Assembly (NCBI RefSeq): GCF_014195505.1
Contig: NZ_JACIBV010000001.1
Span: 1,798,001-1,862,000 of the forward strand
Origin: Nonomuraea dietziae
GTDB lineage: Bacteria; Actinomycetota; Actinomycetes; Streptosporangiales; Streptosporangiaceae
DNA length: 64,000 nucleotides
Reading direction: 5' to 3'
In this document: piece after piece, positions 34,416-43,002 of the stretch
Layout of the letters: each line of letters begins with the position of its first letter
Position numbering within the stretch: the stretch's first letter is position 1
The notes under the pieces: model-generated
The model's input: only the letters and a program-made list of their open reading frames with translations
Database searches by the model: none
Told to the model about the DNA's origin: nothing
Program-made: the position numbers and the translations under genes

Positions 34416-35405
34416 ATGAGTGCCGGATCCGTCGCCGTGGTCGTGCCCGAGGACATCGCCGTCCCCTCCTGGGACCTGTACGAGCTGAGCCTGCCGTGCA
34501 CCGTCTTCGGCAAGCCGCAGCCCGACCTGGCCGACCCCTGGTATGAGCTGCGCCTGTGCGGGACGGGGCAGGCCGATCCCGGCGGTCTGGCCGTACCGGG
34601 GCTGGCGCTGCGCACGCCGTACGGGCTCGACGACCTCGTCGGCGCCGACACCGTCATCGTGCCGTCGGTGCCCGACGCCTGCGTCGAGGACGGAGCGCCG
34701 CTGCCGCCCGCGCTCGTCTCCGCTCTGCGCGACGCCTACGACGCCGGCGCACGCATGGTGTCGCTGTGCACGGGCGCGTTCGCCCTGGCCGAGGCCGGAC
34801 TGCTGGACGGCCGCCGCGCCACCGCCCACTGGATGCACACCGCCCAGCTCGCCGAGCGCTATCCGAAGGTGCAGGTGGACGACTCGGTGCTGTACGTCGA
34901 CGACGGCGACGTGCTCACCAGCGCGGGGCTGACGGCGGGGCTCGACCTGTGCCTGCACCTCGTACGGCGCGACCTGGGCGCGCACGTGGCCAACCAGCTC
35001 GCCCGCCGCATGGTCGTGCCCGCGCACCGGCCCGGCGGTCAGGCCCAGTTCGTCGACCTGTCGGTGCCCGCCACCGACGACGACGGGATGGCGCCGGTGC
35101 TGGAGTGGGCGCGCGCCAACCTCGACCAGCCGCTCACCGTGGAGGATCTGGCGCGCCGGGCCGCGATGAGCCCGCGCACCTTCTACCGCCGGCTCCAGGG
35201 CGCCACCGGGCTGACGCCGCTGCAGTGGCTGCTCAACCAGCGGCTGAGTCTGGCCCAAGGTCTGCTCGAGTCGACCGACCTGCCGATCGAGAAGGTGGGG
35301 GAGCTGAGCGGCCTCGGCACGGCGAACAACCTGCGCCACCACTTCCTCAAGCAGGTGGGCGTCTCGCCCAGTGACTACCGGCGCGCCTTCCCCCGCACCG
35401 CGTAG
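34416..35405 (+). CDS. GlxA-type regulator (DJ-1/PfpI domain plus AraC HTH)
   Basis: About 329 aa. Residues 1-190 form a DJ-1/PfpI-like domain with the elbow cysteine in SLCTGAFALAEAGLLDGRRA. The C-terminus has two AraC-type HTHs: TVEDLARRAAMSPRTFYRRL with LQWLLNQRLSLAQGLLE, then LPIEKVGELSGLGTANNLRH ending SPSDYRRAF. Such regulators sense amides or amines in several actinomycetes. ATG 34416 with GGTGGG upstream; the frame open from 33495 is a shadow of the imine reductase. It probably controls the divergent imine reductase across the 111-bp gap. Confidence 0.9.
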   Translation: MSAGSVAVVVPEDIAVPSWDLYELSLPCTVFGKPQPDLADPWYELRLCGTGQADPGGLAVPGLALRTPYGLDDLVGADTVIVPSVPDACVEDGAPLPPALVSALRDAYDAGARMVSLCTGAFALAEAGLLDGRRATAHWMHTAQLAERYPKVQVDDSVLYVDDGDVLTSAGLTAGLDLCLHLVRRDLGAHVANQLARRMVVPAHRPGGQAQFVDLSVPATDDDGMAPVLEWARANLDQPLTVEDLARRAAMSPRTFYRRLQGATGLTPLQWLLNQRLSLAQGLLESTDLPIEKVGELSGLGTANNLRHHFLKQVGVSPSDYRRAFPRTA

Positions 35406-35423
35406 AGCGTCCTTGGCGAGGCG

Positions 35424-35918
35424 TCAGCGGCTGGCCGCCAGGACGTTGCGGGCGATCTCGGCCCGCTCGGCCGCCTCCTCCTCGGCGGCCTGCTGCTCGG
35501 CCAGTACGCGGGCGTCGTAGGCGGTGCGGGCGGCGGCGATCTCGTTCTGGTGCGTCTCCGTCCAGGTGACCAGCTCCCGGATGGTGGCGTGCAGGGTCGC
35601 GCCCAGCGGGGTGAGCTCGTAGTCGACGCGAGGCGGGACGGTCGCGTGCACGGTCCTGCTCACCAGCCCGTCGCGCTCGAGGTGGCGCAGCGTGCGCGTG
35701 AGCATGCGCTGGCTGACGCCGTCGATCAGGCGGCGCAGTTCGGTGAAGCGCAGGCTGCGCCGGTCCAGCAGCGCGATCACCAGCAGCGACCACTTGTCCG
35801 CCACGCGGTCGAGTATCTGCCTGACCTCGCAGTCCGCGCGCGTGTCCCACTGGAGAACGTCGTAGTCGCCGTCGGTATCCCCGCAGTAACCGAGGGACTT
35901 AATAGTGCCATCTTCCAT
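35424..35918 (-). CDS. HxlR-family regulator
   Basis: About 164 aa from ATG 35918. The single winged helix has the HxlR signature: DCEVRQILDRVADKWSLLVI with the near-invariant Cys, then RFTELRRLIDGVSQRMLTRT and the wing VPPRVDYELTPLG. The Cys can sense electrophiles or oxidants in studied members. A charged Ala/Glu-rich tail (EQQAAEEEAAERAEIA) is probably a helix. It is divergent from a 14-helix MFS exporter and separated by 101 bp containing repeated GGTT/AACC half-sites, so it likely represses the exporter. Confidence 0.9.
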   Translation of the reverse strand: MEDGTIKSLGYCGDTDGDYDVLQWDTRADCEVRQILDRVADKWSLLVIALLDRRSLRFTELRRLIDGVSQRMLTRTLRHLERDGLVSRTVHATVPPRVDYELTPLGATLHATIRELVTWTETHQNEIAAARTAYDARVLAEQQAAEEEAAERAEIARNVLAASR

Positions 35919-35947
35919 GACATTGCATGATGATCGACGATTCAGCT

Positions 35948-35994
35948 GGTTACAAGAAGGAACCGGCAGTCGGTTGAGGAACCATGGGCCGGTT
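35948..35994. promoter_or_regulatory. Repeated GGTT/AACC half-sites between HxlR and MFS genes
   Basis: GGTT at 35948, 35972 and 35991 and AACC at 35961 and 35980 form inverted pairs (GGTT-N9-AACC and GGTT-N4-AACC) in the shared intergenic region. Clustered inverted half-sites are typical of dimeric winged-helix repressor operators. Direct sight for the repeats; role inferred. Confidence 0.4.
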
Positions 35995-36019
35995 CTGTGC
36001 TTTGTGAGAGGAGTGGACC

Positions 36020-37462
36020 GTGTCCACAACGAACAACCGCATGGACGCACGCGCGTGGGGCGTGCTCTTCGTGCTGGCAGGCGCGATCTTCCTGGAGGGG
36101 ATCGACGTGGCGATGCTGAACGTGGCGCTGCCGGCGATCCGGGCCGACCTCGGCCTGTCCACCGGCATGCTCAGCGGCGTGGTCAGCGCTTACGTGCTCG
36201 GCTACGGCGGGTTCATGCTGCTGGGCGGCCGAGCGGCCGACCTTCTGGGCCGCCGCCGGATGTTCCTGTTCTGGCTGACCGTCTTTCTGGTCTTCTCCGG
36301 TCTGGGGGGTTTCGCGACCGAAGGGTGGATGCTGCTGGTCGCCAGGTTCGTGACCGGCGTCGCGGCGGCGTTCATGGCGCCAGCCGGGCTCTCGCTGGTC
36401 ACCGGCAACTTCCCCGAAGGACCGCAGCGCACCAAGGCGCTCGGGGTGTACGCGGGCACCGCGGCGGGCGGCTTCTCGCTCGGCCTGGTGGTCGGCGGGC
36501 TGCTGACCTCGCTCGGATGGCGGTGGGTGTTCTTCGCCCCGGTGCTGCTGGCGGCGGTCATCCTGTTCGCGGCGGTGGCCCTGATCAAGGAGGCCCCCGC
36601 GCCCGAGCGCCCCTCGGGCGGCTTCGACCTGGCCGGCGCGTTCAGCATCACCGGCTCGATGCTGCTGCTGGTCTACGGCGTGGTGCGGCTGGAGCACCCG
36701 GGCAACGGCCTGGCGGGCACGCTGGGCGCCTTCGGCGCGGGGCTCGCGCTGCTGGTGCTCTTCGTCCTGGTCGAACGGCGGGCGGCCAGCCCCCTGGTGC
36801 GTCTGGGCATCCTGCGCTCGGGCCCGCTCGTCAGGGCCAACCTGGGAGCGCTGCTGTTCCTCGCCTCGTTCGCGGGGTTCCAGTTCGTGGCCACCCTCTA
36901 CCTGCAGGAGGTACGCGGCTGGAGCAGCCTGCAGACCGGTCTGGCCATGCTGGTGATCGGCATGGACACTGTCCTCGCCCCGACGCTCACCCCGCGCCTG
37001 GTCAACCGGTTCGGCAACGTGCGGGTGCTGTTCGGCGGCCTGGTGGTCGCGGCCCTGGGGTACGCGCTCTTCCTGCCGATCGGGATGGACTGGACCTACG
37101 CCGCCATGCTGCCGACCATGCTCCTGCTCGGCCTGGCCTTCTCCCTGGCCTACGGCCCGCTGACCATGGCCGCCACCGACGGGATCGAGGAGCACGAGCA
37201 CGGCCTGGCCGGCGGCCTGCTGTACACGTCCTTCCAGTTCGGAACGGCGCTCGGGCTGTCGGCGGTGACCGCGGTGAGCGTCGCTGCCCTCGGCGGCGCC
37301 ACCACCCCCGAGGCGAGGCTTGACGCCCTCCAACTCGCCCTCGTCGTCCCTGTAGCCGCCGCGGTCGCCGGCGCGGTGATCACCGCCTTCGGCCTCCGCC
37401 GCCGCGCCGGAGGAGCCGAGGCGGGGCAGGCCGCCCCCGTGTCCGTCTCGACGACGGCCTGA
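36020..37462 (+). CDS. MFS transporter, DHA2-type 14-helix exporter
   Basis: About 480 aa with 14 predicted membrane segments. Motifs: FLEGIDVAMLNVALPAI at the first helix, the cytoplasmic loop GGRAADLLGRRRMF, and the antiporter-type APAGLSLVTGNFPEGPQRTK, all typical of proton-driven multidrug exporters (EmrB/QacA group). GTG 36020 follows GAGAGGAG. A 6-bp inverted repeat (GTGGAC/GTCCAC) spans the start codon. Probably induced by a compound or oxidant sensed by the divergent HxlR protein. Confidence 0.9.
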   Translation: MSTTNNRMDARAWGVLFVLAGAIFLEGIDVAMLNVALPAIRADLGLSTGMLSGVVSAYVLGYGGFMLLGGRAADLLGRRRMFLFWLTVFLVFSGLGGFATEGWMLLVARFVTGVAAAFMAPAGLSLVTGNFPEGPQRTKALGVYAGTAAGGFSLGLVVGGLLTSLGWRWVFFAPVLLAAVILFAAVALIKEAPAPERPSGGFDLAGAFSITGSMLLLVYGVVRLEHPGNGLAGTLGAFGAGLALLVLFVLVERRAASPLVRLGILRSGPLVRANLGALLFLASFAGFQFVATLYLQEVRGWSSLQTGLAMLVIGMDTVLAPTLTPRLVNRFGNVRVLFGGLVVAALGYALFLPIGMDWTYAAMLPTMLLLGLAFSLAYGPLTMAATDGIEEHEHGLAGGLLYTSFQFGTALGLSAVTAVSVAALGGATTPEARLDALQLALVVPVAAAVAGAVITAFGLRRRAGGAEAGQAAPVSVSTTA

Positions 37463-37492
37463 CCCCATTCGATCACAGCGAACCCGGAGCGG

Positions 37493-38608
37493 TCAGCGGG
37501 AGGCGACCGTCGCGGACAGGACGAGGGCGGCGGCCCCGCGGGCGTGGGCGCTGTCGTCCCACGGGCGGACCATGATCTCCAGCCCCGACAGCACGCCGCC
37601 CTCCACCGCCGGCCTGAACCCCCTCTCCAGGTACGGCCACAGCACGTGGCTCTCGCCGATCACCGTCAGCGCCCGCACCGCCAGCACGTTCACCACGCCG
37701 GCCGCCGCCTGTCCCAGTGCCGCGCCCGCCTCGGCCATCAGGTCGCGAATGCCCGGCGCGTCCACCGCTGCCAGGCGGTGCAGCTCGGCCACCTCCACGA
37801 CCTCGGAGGTGAGGCCGCGCGCGTGGGCCCGCGCGGCCAGGGCGTAGTCGGCCGCGTACGTCTCCAGGCAGCCGCGCCGCCCGCACACGCACGGCGGCCC
37901 CTCCCTGTCGATCGGGACGTGCCCGAACTCCCCCGCCACCCCGTCGGGCCCCCTGTGGATGCGCCTGCCGAGCACGATCCCCATGCCGACGCCGCCGCCC
38001 ACGGCCAGCACGAGGAAGTCGTCGTGGTCGCGGCCTGTGCCGAACAGCAACTCGGCCATGGTGCTGGCGCGCGTGTCGTTGTCGATCAGCACGGGGACGG
38101 GCAGGCGCCCGGCCAGCAGAGGCTGGAGCGGCAGGTCCGACCAGCCGAGGTGCGGCGAGAGCCGGACGACGCCCCTGGCGGGGTCGATCACGCCGGGGAC
38201 GGCCAGGCCGATGCCGCGGATGCGCTCGCCGGTCTCGGGATCGGCGAGCGCCTGCTCGCACACCGCCACGAGCTGCTCCACCGGTGCGGCCTTCGGGTCG
38301 AAGGGCAGCGTGAAGCGGCGCACCTCGCTGCCGTTGAGCCGCATGAGCACGCCGACCAGGTGCGTGTGGTGGACCCGCAGCCCGAGCGTGTAGGCGGCGT
38401 CCGGCACCACCTCCAGCGGCACTCTGGGCCGTCCCCTCCCCGCCACCTGGGGCGCCAGCTCGCGCAGGTAGCCGAGCTCGATGAGCCGCCTGGTGTGCTC
38501 CGAGACCGTCGCCGCCCCGAGCCCTAGCCTGTGGGCGATCTGCGTCCGATTGAGCGGCTCGGACCCGAGCATGGTCAGGACCTCCGTCCTGACCAAGTCC
38601 TCGCGCAT
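37493..38608 (-). CDS. ROK-family transcriptional repressor
   Basis: About 371 aa from ATG 38608, chosen over TTG 38641 because GAGGGAG lies at good spacing. The N-terminal winged helix is RTQIAHRLGLGAATVSEHTR. The ROK sugar-kinase-like domain follows with VLAVGGGVGMGIV, the GEFGHVP motif and the zinc cluster CVCGRRGCLE. ROK repressors leave DNA when a sugar or sugar phosphate binds. It faces an ABC sugar importer and a fucosidase gene, with a perfect palindrome between, so it almost certainly controls that operon and probably responds to a fucose-containing saccharide. Confidence 0.92.
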   Translation of the reverse strand: MREDLVRTEVLTMLGSEPLNRTQIAHRLGLGAATVSEHTRRLIELGYLRELAPQVAGRGRPRVPLEVVPDAAYTLGLRVHHTHLVGVLMRLNGSEVRRFTLPFDPKAAPVEQLVAVCEQALADPETGERIRGIGLAVPGVIDPARGVVRLSPHLGWSDLPLQPLLAGRLPVPVLIDNDTRASTMAELLFGTGRDHDDFLVLAVGGGVGMGIVLGRRIHRGPDGVAGEFGHVPIDREGPPCVCGRRGCLETYAADYALAARAHARGLTSEVVEVAELHRLAAVDAPGIRDLMAEAGAALGQAAAGVVNVLAVRALTVIGESHVLWPYLERGFRPAVEGGVLSGLEIMVRPWDDSAHARGAAALVLSATVASR

Positions 38609-38662
38609 GGGCTGCTCCCTCTTGACGGTCTCGCTGATCAAGCCTAGGGTCCGGCATCATAA

Positions 38663-38687
38663 TAATTTCGTCCACGAAATTATAGTT
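38663..38687 (+). promoter_or_regulatory. ROK operator overlapping the sugar operon promoter
   Basis: ATAATTTCG (38663-38671) and CGAAATTAT (38676-38684) form a perfect 9-bp inverted repeat with a TCCA spacer, AT-rich against the GC-rich background. TATAGT (38682-38687) overlaps its right arm and fits a -10 box, followed by GGAGGT and the ATG at 38705. The placement is that of a repressor site blocking RNA polymerase. The adjacent ROK gene is the obvious candidate binder. Confidence 0.75.
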
Positions 38688-38704
38688 CGTGACGGAGGTA
38701 CTCG

Positions 38705-39956
38705 ATGAAGGCACTACTGGCCGCGGGACTTGTGATCCTCGTCGGCGCCACCGCGTGCGGAGGCGGCGAGGGCACGGCGGGCGGCGCCAAGCAGGACGAC
38801 GGCACGGTCACTCTCGACTGGGAGATGTGGGCGGGCAGCGAGGAGGAGAAGGCCCAGCTCGACCATGTGGCGCAGCTGGTCACCCAGCAGCACCCGAATA
38901 TCAGGATCAAGCTGCGGACCGCGCCGTTCAACGCCTACTTCACCAAGCTGCAGACCGAGTTCGCCGCGGGCAAGCAGGCGTGCGTCGTGTCCATGCAGAG
39001 CCTGCGCCTGGGTGCCTACGCCGACCTGCTGGAGCCGCTGACCGCTCCCGAGGGCTTCGCCCCCGCCTCGCTCGACGCGCTGAAGATGGACGGCAAGCAG
39101 CTGGCCCTGCCGTACGACCTGTCGCCGATGCTCCTGTACTACAACAAGGACGCCTTCGCGAAGGCCGGGGTGGCCGAGCCTAAGGCGGGCTGGACGATCG
39201 CCGACTTCGAGAAGGCCGCCAAGGCGCTGAGCACCGGCGGCAAGTTCGGCTTCGGCATGTCCTTCTCCGATCTGCACACGCTGTCGCTGCTGCTGTCCTA
39301 CAACGGCGCCAGGCCGGTCACCGACGAGGTGAAGCTGCAGATGGACAGCCAGCCGATGGTCGACGCGGTCACCTGGTACGCCGGCCTAGGCGCCGGCAAG
39401 TCGGCCAGCGTGCCCGCCGGCTCGGCCGAGGCGGGCTGGGGCGAGACGCAGTTCATCAACGGCAACGCCATGATGGCCGTCGACGGCTCGTGGAACATCG
39501 GCTCCACCATCAAGGACGCCAAGTTCAAGGTCGGCATCGCGCCGCTGCCCGCGGGGGCCCGGCGGGTCGAAGACCTACGTGGCCAACTCCGGGTTCGGCG
39601 TGGCCAAGGGCTGCGCGTACAAGGAGGAGGCGATCAAGGCGGTCTCCGTGCTCAGCGGCAAGGAGGCCCAGGCCTACCTCGCGGGCCAGGGCCGCGGCTT
39701 CCCCGCCAGGACCGAGCAGCAGCCGGTCTACGAGGACTTCCTGGTGAAGCAGAACCAGGACAAGGCCGCCGACGTGCAGGCCGCGATGTCCTCGGTCAAG
39801 GAGGGGCTGGCCGGCGGCGTGCCGCTGTTCACCACCAAGAACTGGGACGACGTGAGCAAGCTCATGGCCCAGCACCTGCTGCAGGTCTACACCGGCGCGC
39901 AGAGCGCCAAGGAGTCGCTCACCACGATCCAGCAGCAGGGGGCGCGCGGGCAGTGA
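38705..39956 (+). pseudogene. ABC sugar-binding lipoprotein with a one-base frameshift
   Basis: About 416 codons. The lipoprotein signal has the lipobox GATAC. The fold is that of family 1 sugar-binding proteins (DWEMWAGSEEEKAQLDHVAQ, LPYDLSPMLLYYNKDAFAKAG, AMMAVDGSWN). After PLPAG the original frame turns to Arg/Gly-rich nonsense, while the expected SKTYVANSGFGVAKG continues in another frame to the stop at 39956. One extra G in the G5 run at 39553-39557 explains it. Without that base, all parts needed for sugar capture outside the cell are present. First gene of the importer/fucosidase operon. Confidence 0.85.
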
Positions 39957-40789
39957 GATCACGGGAGGAGTGGAGCGCGCTCGGGTTCGCCACCCCGAGC
40001 GTGCTCGGGCTCGGGCTGTTCACCCTGTTCCCCGTCGGCATGGCCGTGGTGATGAGCTTCTTCGACTGGCCGATGCTGGGAGAGAGCGAGTTCGTCGGGC
40101 TGGAGAACTTCCGCTACCTGTTCGGCGAGGACCCCGACTTCCTGTCCTCGCTGCGCAACACGTTCGTCTTCACCGGCCTGTACGTGCCGCTGAACATCCT
40201 CGTGGCGCTCGGGCTGGCGTTCTGGATCAGCAACTCGCGCTGGTAGAACCTGTGGCGGGTGCTGTTCTTCATCCCGGCGATCACCCCGATGGTGGCCAAC
40301 GCGGTCATCTGGAAGCTGCTGTTCCAGCTCGTCGGCACCGAGCCCAACCTGCTGGCCGACGGCAGCACCGCGCTGCTGTCGGTGGTGGCGATGAGCGTCT
40401 GGCAGGGCTTCGGCTACAACATGATCGTGTTCTCGGCGGCGATCAACGAGATGTCGCCCTCCGTCCTCGAGGCGGCCTCGCTGGACGGGGCCACGGGCCT
40501 GCGCAGGCTGGTCAGCGTCCAGCTGCCGCTGATCTCGCCCGCGTTGTTCTTCGCCACCACGATGACGGTGATCAGTTCGATGCAGGTGTTCACGCAGCCC
40601 TACATCCTCACCGCTGGAGGCCCTGGCAACGCCACCGAGACGCTCGTCATGACCGTCTACCAGGCCGGCTTCCAGTCCCGCGAGCTGGGACTCGCCGCCG
40701 CGGGAGCGTGGGTGCTGTTCGCGATCATCCTGGGTGTGACGGCCGTGCAGTTCCTCGGCCAGAAGCGGTGGGTGCACTATGAGAGCTAA
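39953..40789 (+). pseudogene. ABC sugar transporter permease (MalF-like) interrupted by an in-frame TAG
   Basis: About 278 codons with six helices. It starts at a GTG overlapping the binding-protein stop by 4 bp (SREEWSALGFATPSVLGLGL). At 40244-40246 the codon after ISNSRW is TAG; the same frame then resumes with NLWRVLFFIPAITPMVANAV and the EAA loop EAASLDGATGLRRLVSVQLP. Without the stop it is a normal MalF-type permease. A single base change (for example from AAG, CAG or TGG) accounts for it. Translation could restart at GTG 40259, but the first helices would be separate. As written the importer would be inactive. Confidence 0.85.
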
Positions 40790-41600
40790 GAGCGTCGTCT
40801 CCCACGTGCTGCTGGCCGCGGTCACGCTGGCCTTCCTCTACCCGCTGGTCTTCGCGGTGGCCACCGCGCTGAAGCCCGCAGGCGAGACGTTCGCCGACCC
40901 TGGCGCGCTGGTCGGCTCCCAAATCCGCTGGCAGAACTTCGGCGACGTCTTCACCTACGTGCCGTTCCAGCGCTACATCCTCAACGGCGTGCTGGTGGCG
41001 GGCGTCGGCACGCTGGTCGTGCTGGCCGCCTCGGCCCTTTCCGCCTACGCCTTCGCCTCCTTGCGCTGGCGCGGCAGGGACGGGATCTTCCTGGTGTTCC
41101 TCGCCACGCTCATGGTGCCGCAGGAAGTGCTGGTCGTGCCGATGTTCATCCTCATGCAGGCGTTCGGGTGGGTGGACACCTACCAGTCGCTGATCTTCCC
41201 CTGGGCCTTCACCGCGTTCGGGACGTTCCTGCTGCGCCAGTTCTTCCGCGCCGTGCCGCGTGAACTGCAGGAGGCGGCGCGCATCGACGGCGCGGGCGAG
41301 CTCCGGATCTTCCTGCGGATCATGCTGCCGCTGGCCAGGCCCGCGCTCGGGGTGCTGGCCGTCTTCACCTTCATCAACTACTGGAACAGCTTCCTGTGGC
41401 CGCTCATCATGATCAACGATGTGACCGCGCGCGGCACCGTGCCGCTCGGCCTCCAACTGTTCTTCGGCCAGAACGGCAACCAGTGGCATCTGGTGATGGC
41501 GGCGTCCGTCGTCTCCATTCTGCCGACGCTGCTGCTGCTCATCGCCCTCCAGAAGCACCTGGTCAAGGGCATCGCCACCGCCGGTCTGGCCGGCCGCTGA
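40779..41600 (+). CDS. ABC sugar transporter permease (MalG-like)
   Basis: About 273 aa with six helices. The EAA motif EAARIDGAGELRIFLRIMLP, which contacts the ATPase, is intact, and FTFINYWNSFLWPLIMINDV is typical of the MalG branch. Overlaps the first permease by 11 bp. No ATPase gene is in the operon; actinomycete sugar importers of this type usually share a general MsiK-like ATPase encoded elsewhere (family knowledge). Confidence 0.93.
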   Translation: MRAKSVVSHVLLAAVTLAFLYPLVFAVATALKPAGETFADPGALVGSQIRWQNFGDVFTYVPFQRYILNGVLVAGVGTLVVLAASALSAYAFASLRWRGRDGIFLVFLATLMVPQEVLVVPMFILMQAFGWVDTYQSLIFPWAFTAFGTFLLRQFFRAVPRELQEAARIDGAGELRIFLRIMLPLARPALGVLAVFTFINYWNSFLWPLIMINDVTARGTVPLGLQLFFGQNGNQWHLVMAASVVSILPTLLLLIALQKHLVKGIATAGLAGR

Positions 41601-41610
41601 AAGGATCGCA

Positions 41611-42954
41611 GTGCTGCTTTTCGACCGCCGCGTGGGCCCCGACCTGGGCGCCGACTACCCGGCGAGGGACGTGCCCGACTGGTACAGGGACGCCAAGTTC
41701 GGCGTCTTCGTGCACTGGGGGCTGTACTCGGTGTCCGCGTGGGCGACCCCGCGGCTGCCGGGCGAGCACGTGCCGGTGGAGCTGGAGTTCAGCCACCACC
41801 AGTACGCCGAATGGCACGCCAACACCGTCCGCATCCCCGGCTCGCCCGCGCGGGCCTTCCACGAGCGGGAGTACGGCGTCGGCACCTCCTACGAGGACCT
41901 GGCCGACTCGTGGACGGCGGAGGCGTTCGACCCGCAGGGCTGGATGCGGCTGATCGCCGGCTGCGGCGCGCGCTACGTCGTGCCCACGGCCAAGCACCAC
42001 GACGGCTTCTGCCTGTGGGACACCGCCACCACCGCCTTCAGCAGCGTGCACAGGGGGCCGCGCCGCGACCTGATCGCCGCGATGGCGAGCGCGGCCCGCG
42101 AGGAGGGGCTGCGGTTCGGGCTCTACTACTCGGGCGCGCTCGACTGGCACGTCTCCGACTTCCCGCCCATCCAGTCGATGACGGACCTGTTCACGCTGCG
42201 CCGTAACGACGAGGCGTTCGCGAGGTACTGCTTCGACCAGGCCATGGAGCTGATCGACGGGCACGCCCCCGACATGCTCTGGAACGACATCGACTGGCCG
42301 GACTCGGCCAAGGCGGCGGGGCCCTACAGCCTGCAGACCCTCTTCGAGCGCTACTACGAGCGCGTCCCCGACGGCATCGTCAACGACAGGTGGGGCGTCC
42401 CGCATCTGGGGTCGCGCACCCGTGAGTACGTCTCGGAGGAGCAGACCTCGCCGTGGGTGTGGGAGGCGACGCGCGGGCTCGGCCGCTCGTTCGGCTACAA
42501 CAGGGCCGAGGACGACAGGCACCTCCTCGAGCCGGCCGAGCTGGTCCACCTGCTGGTCGACACCGTCGCCAAGAACGGCAACCTGCTGCTCAACATCGGC
42601 CCTCGCGCCGACGGGTCGCTGCCGGAGTCGCAGGTGGAACGGCTGCGCCACCTGGGCGCCTGGCTCGACGCCCACGGCGGCGCGATCTACGGCACCAGGC
42701 CGTGGGTACGGCACGCCGAGCCCGCGGGCGACCCCGTCCGCTACACGCTCGCGCAGGACGGCACGCTCCACGTGATCGCCCTCGACCCGGCGGCCGGACG
42801 GCTGCGGCTGGCCGAGGACCTGGTGGAGCCGGCGCGCGCCACCGCCTCGTGGGGCGAGGGCCCCGCCGACATCGACGGCTCAGGACAGGTCGTCGTCCCC
42901 GAAGGGCTGCGGGGGCTGCCTGCCGCCGTCCTGAGGCTGGAGCCCCGCTCCTGA
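41611..42954 (+). CDS. Alpha-L-fucosidase, GH29
   Basis: About 447 aa. The (beta/alpha)8 GH29 barrel is clear: WYRDAKFGVFVHWGLYS, the active-site VPTAKHHDGFCLWDT, GLYYSGALDWH, and DMLWNDIDWP, whose Asp after Trp-Asn is the nucleophile. A C-terminal beta-sandwich follows NGNLLLNIGPRADG. No signal peptide, so it acts on saccharides brought in by the preceding ABC importer. GTG 41611 comes 10 bp after the permease, with AAAGG upstream. The operon order importer-fucosidase and the ROK repressor point to use of fucosylated oligosaccharides. Confidence 0.92.
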   Translation: MLLFDRRVGPDLGADYPARDVPDWYRDAKFGVFVHWGLYSVSAWATPRLPGEHVPVELEFSHHQYAEWHANTVRIPGSPARAFHEREYGVGTSYEDLADSWTAEAFDPQGWMRLIAGCGARYVVPTAKHHDGFCLWDTATTAFSSVHRGPRRDLIAAMASAAREEGLRFGLYYSGALDWHVSDFPPIQSMTDLFTLRRNDEAFARYCFDQAMELIDGHAPDMLWNDIDWPDSAKAAGPYSLQTLFERYYERVPDGIVNDRWGVPHLGSRTREYVSEEQTSPWVWEATRGLGRSFGYNRAEDDRHLLEPAELVHLLVDTVAKNGNLLLNIGPRADGSLPESQVERLRHLGAWLDAHGGAIYGTRPWVRHAEPAGDPVRYTLAQDGTLHVIALDPAAGRLRLAEDLVEPARATASWGEGPADIDGSGQVVVPEGLRGLPAAVLRLEPRS

Positions 42955-43002
42955 CCCTGCGCGCGGCGAGGTGCGGGCTACCGGGTCGAGCACGTGCGCG
43001 CG

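Noticed and set aside
33438..35342. Long minus-strand frame joining the imine reductase to sequence opposite the GlxA gene
   Set aside because: The Rossmann start MRVTVLGLGSMG with GAGGAG upstream marks 34304 as the true beginning.
39551..39600. Programmed ribosomal frameshift in the sugar-binding protein
   Set aside because: No slippery heptamer or following pseudoknot is evident and the family has no programmed shift; a single extra G in a homopolymer is simpler.
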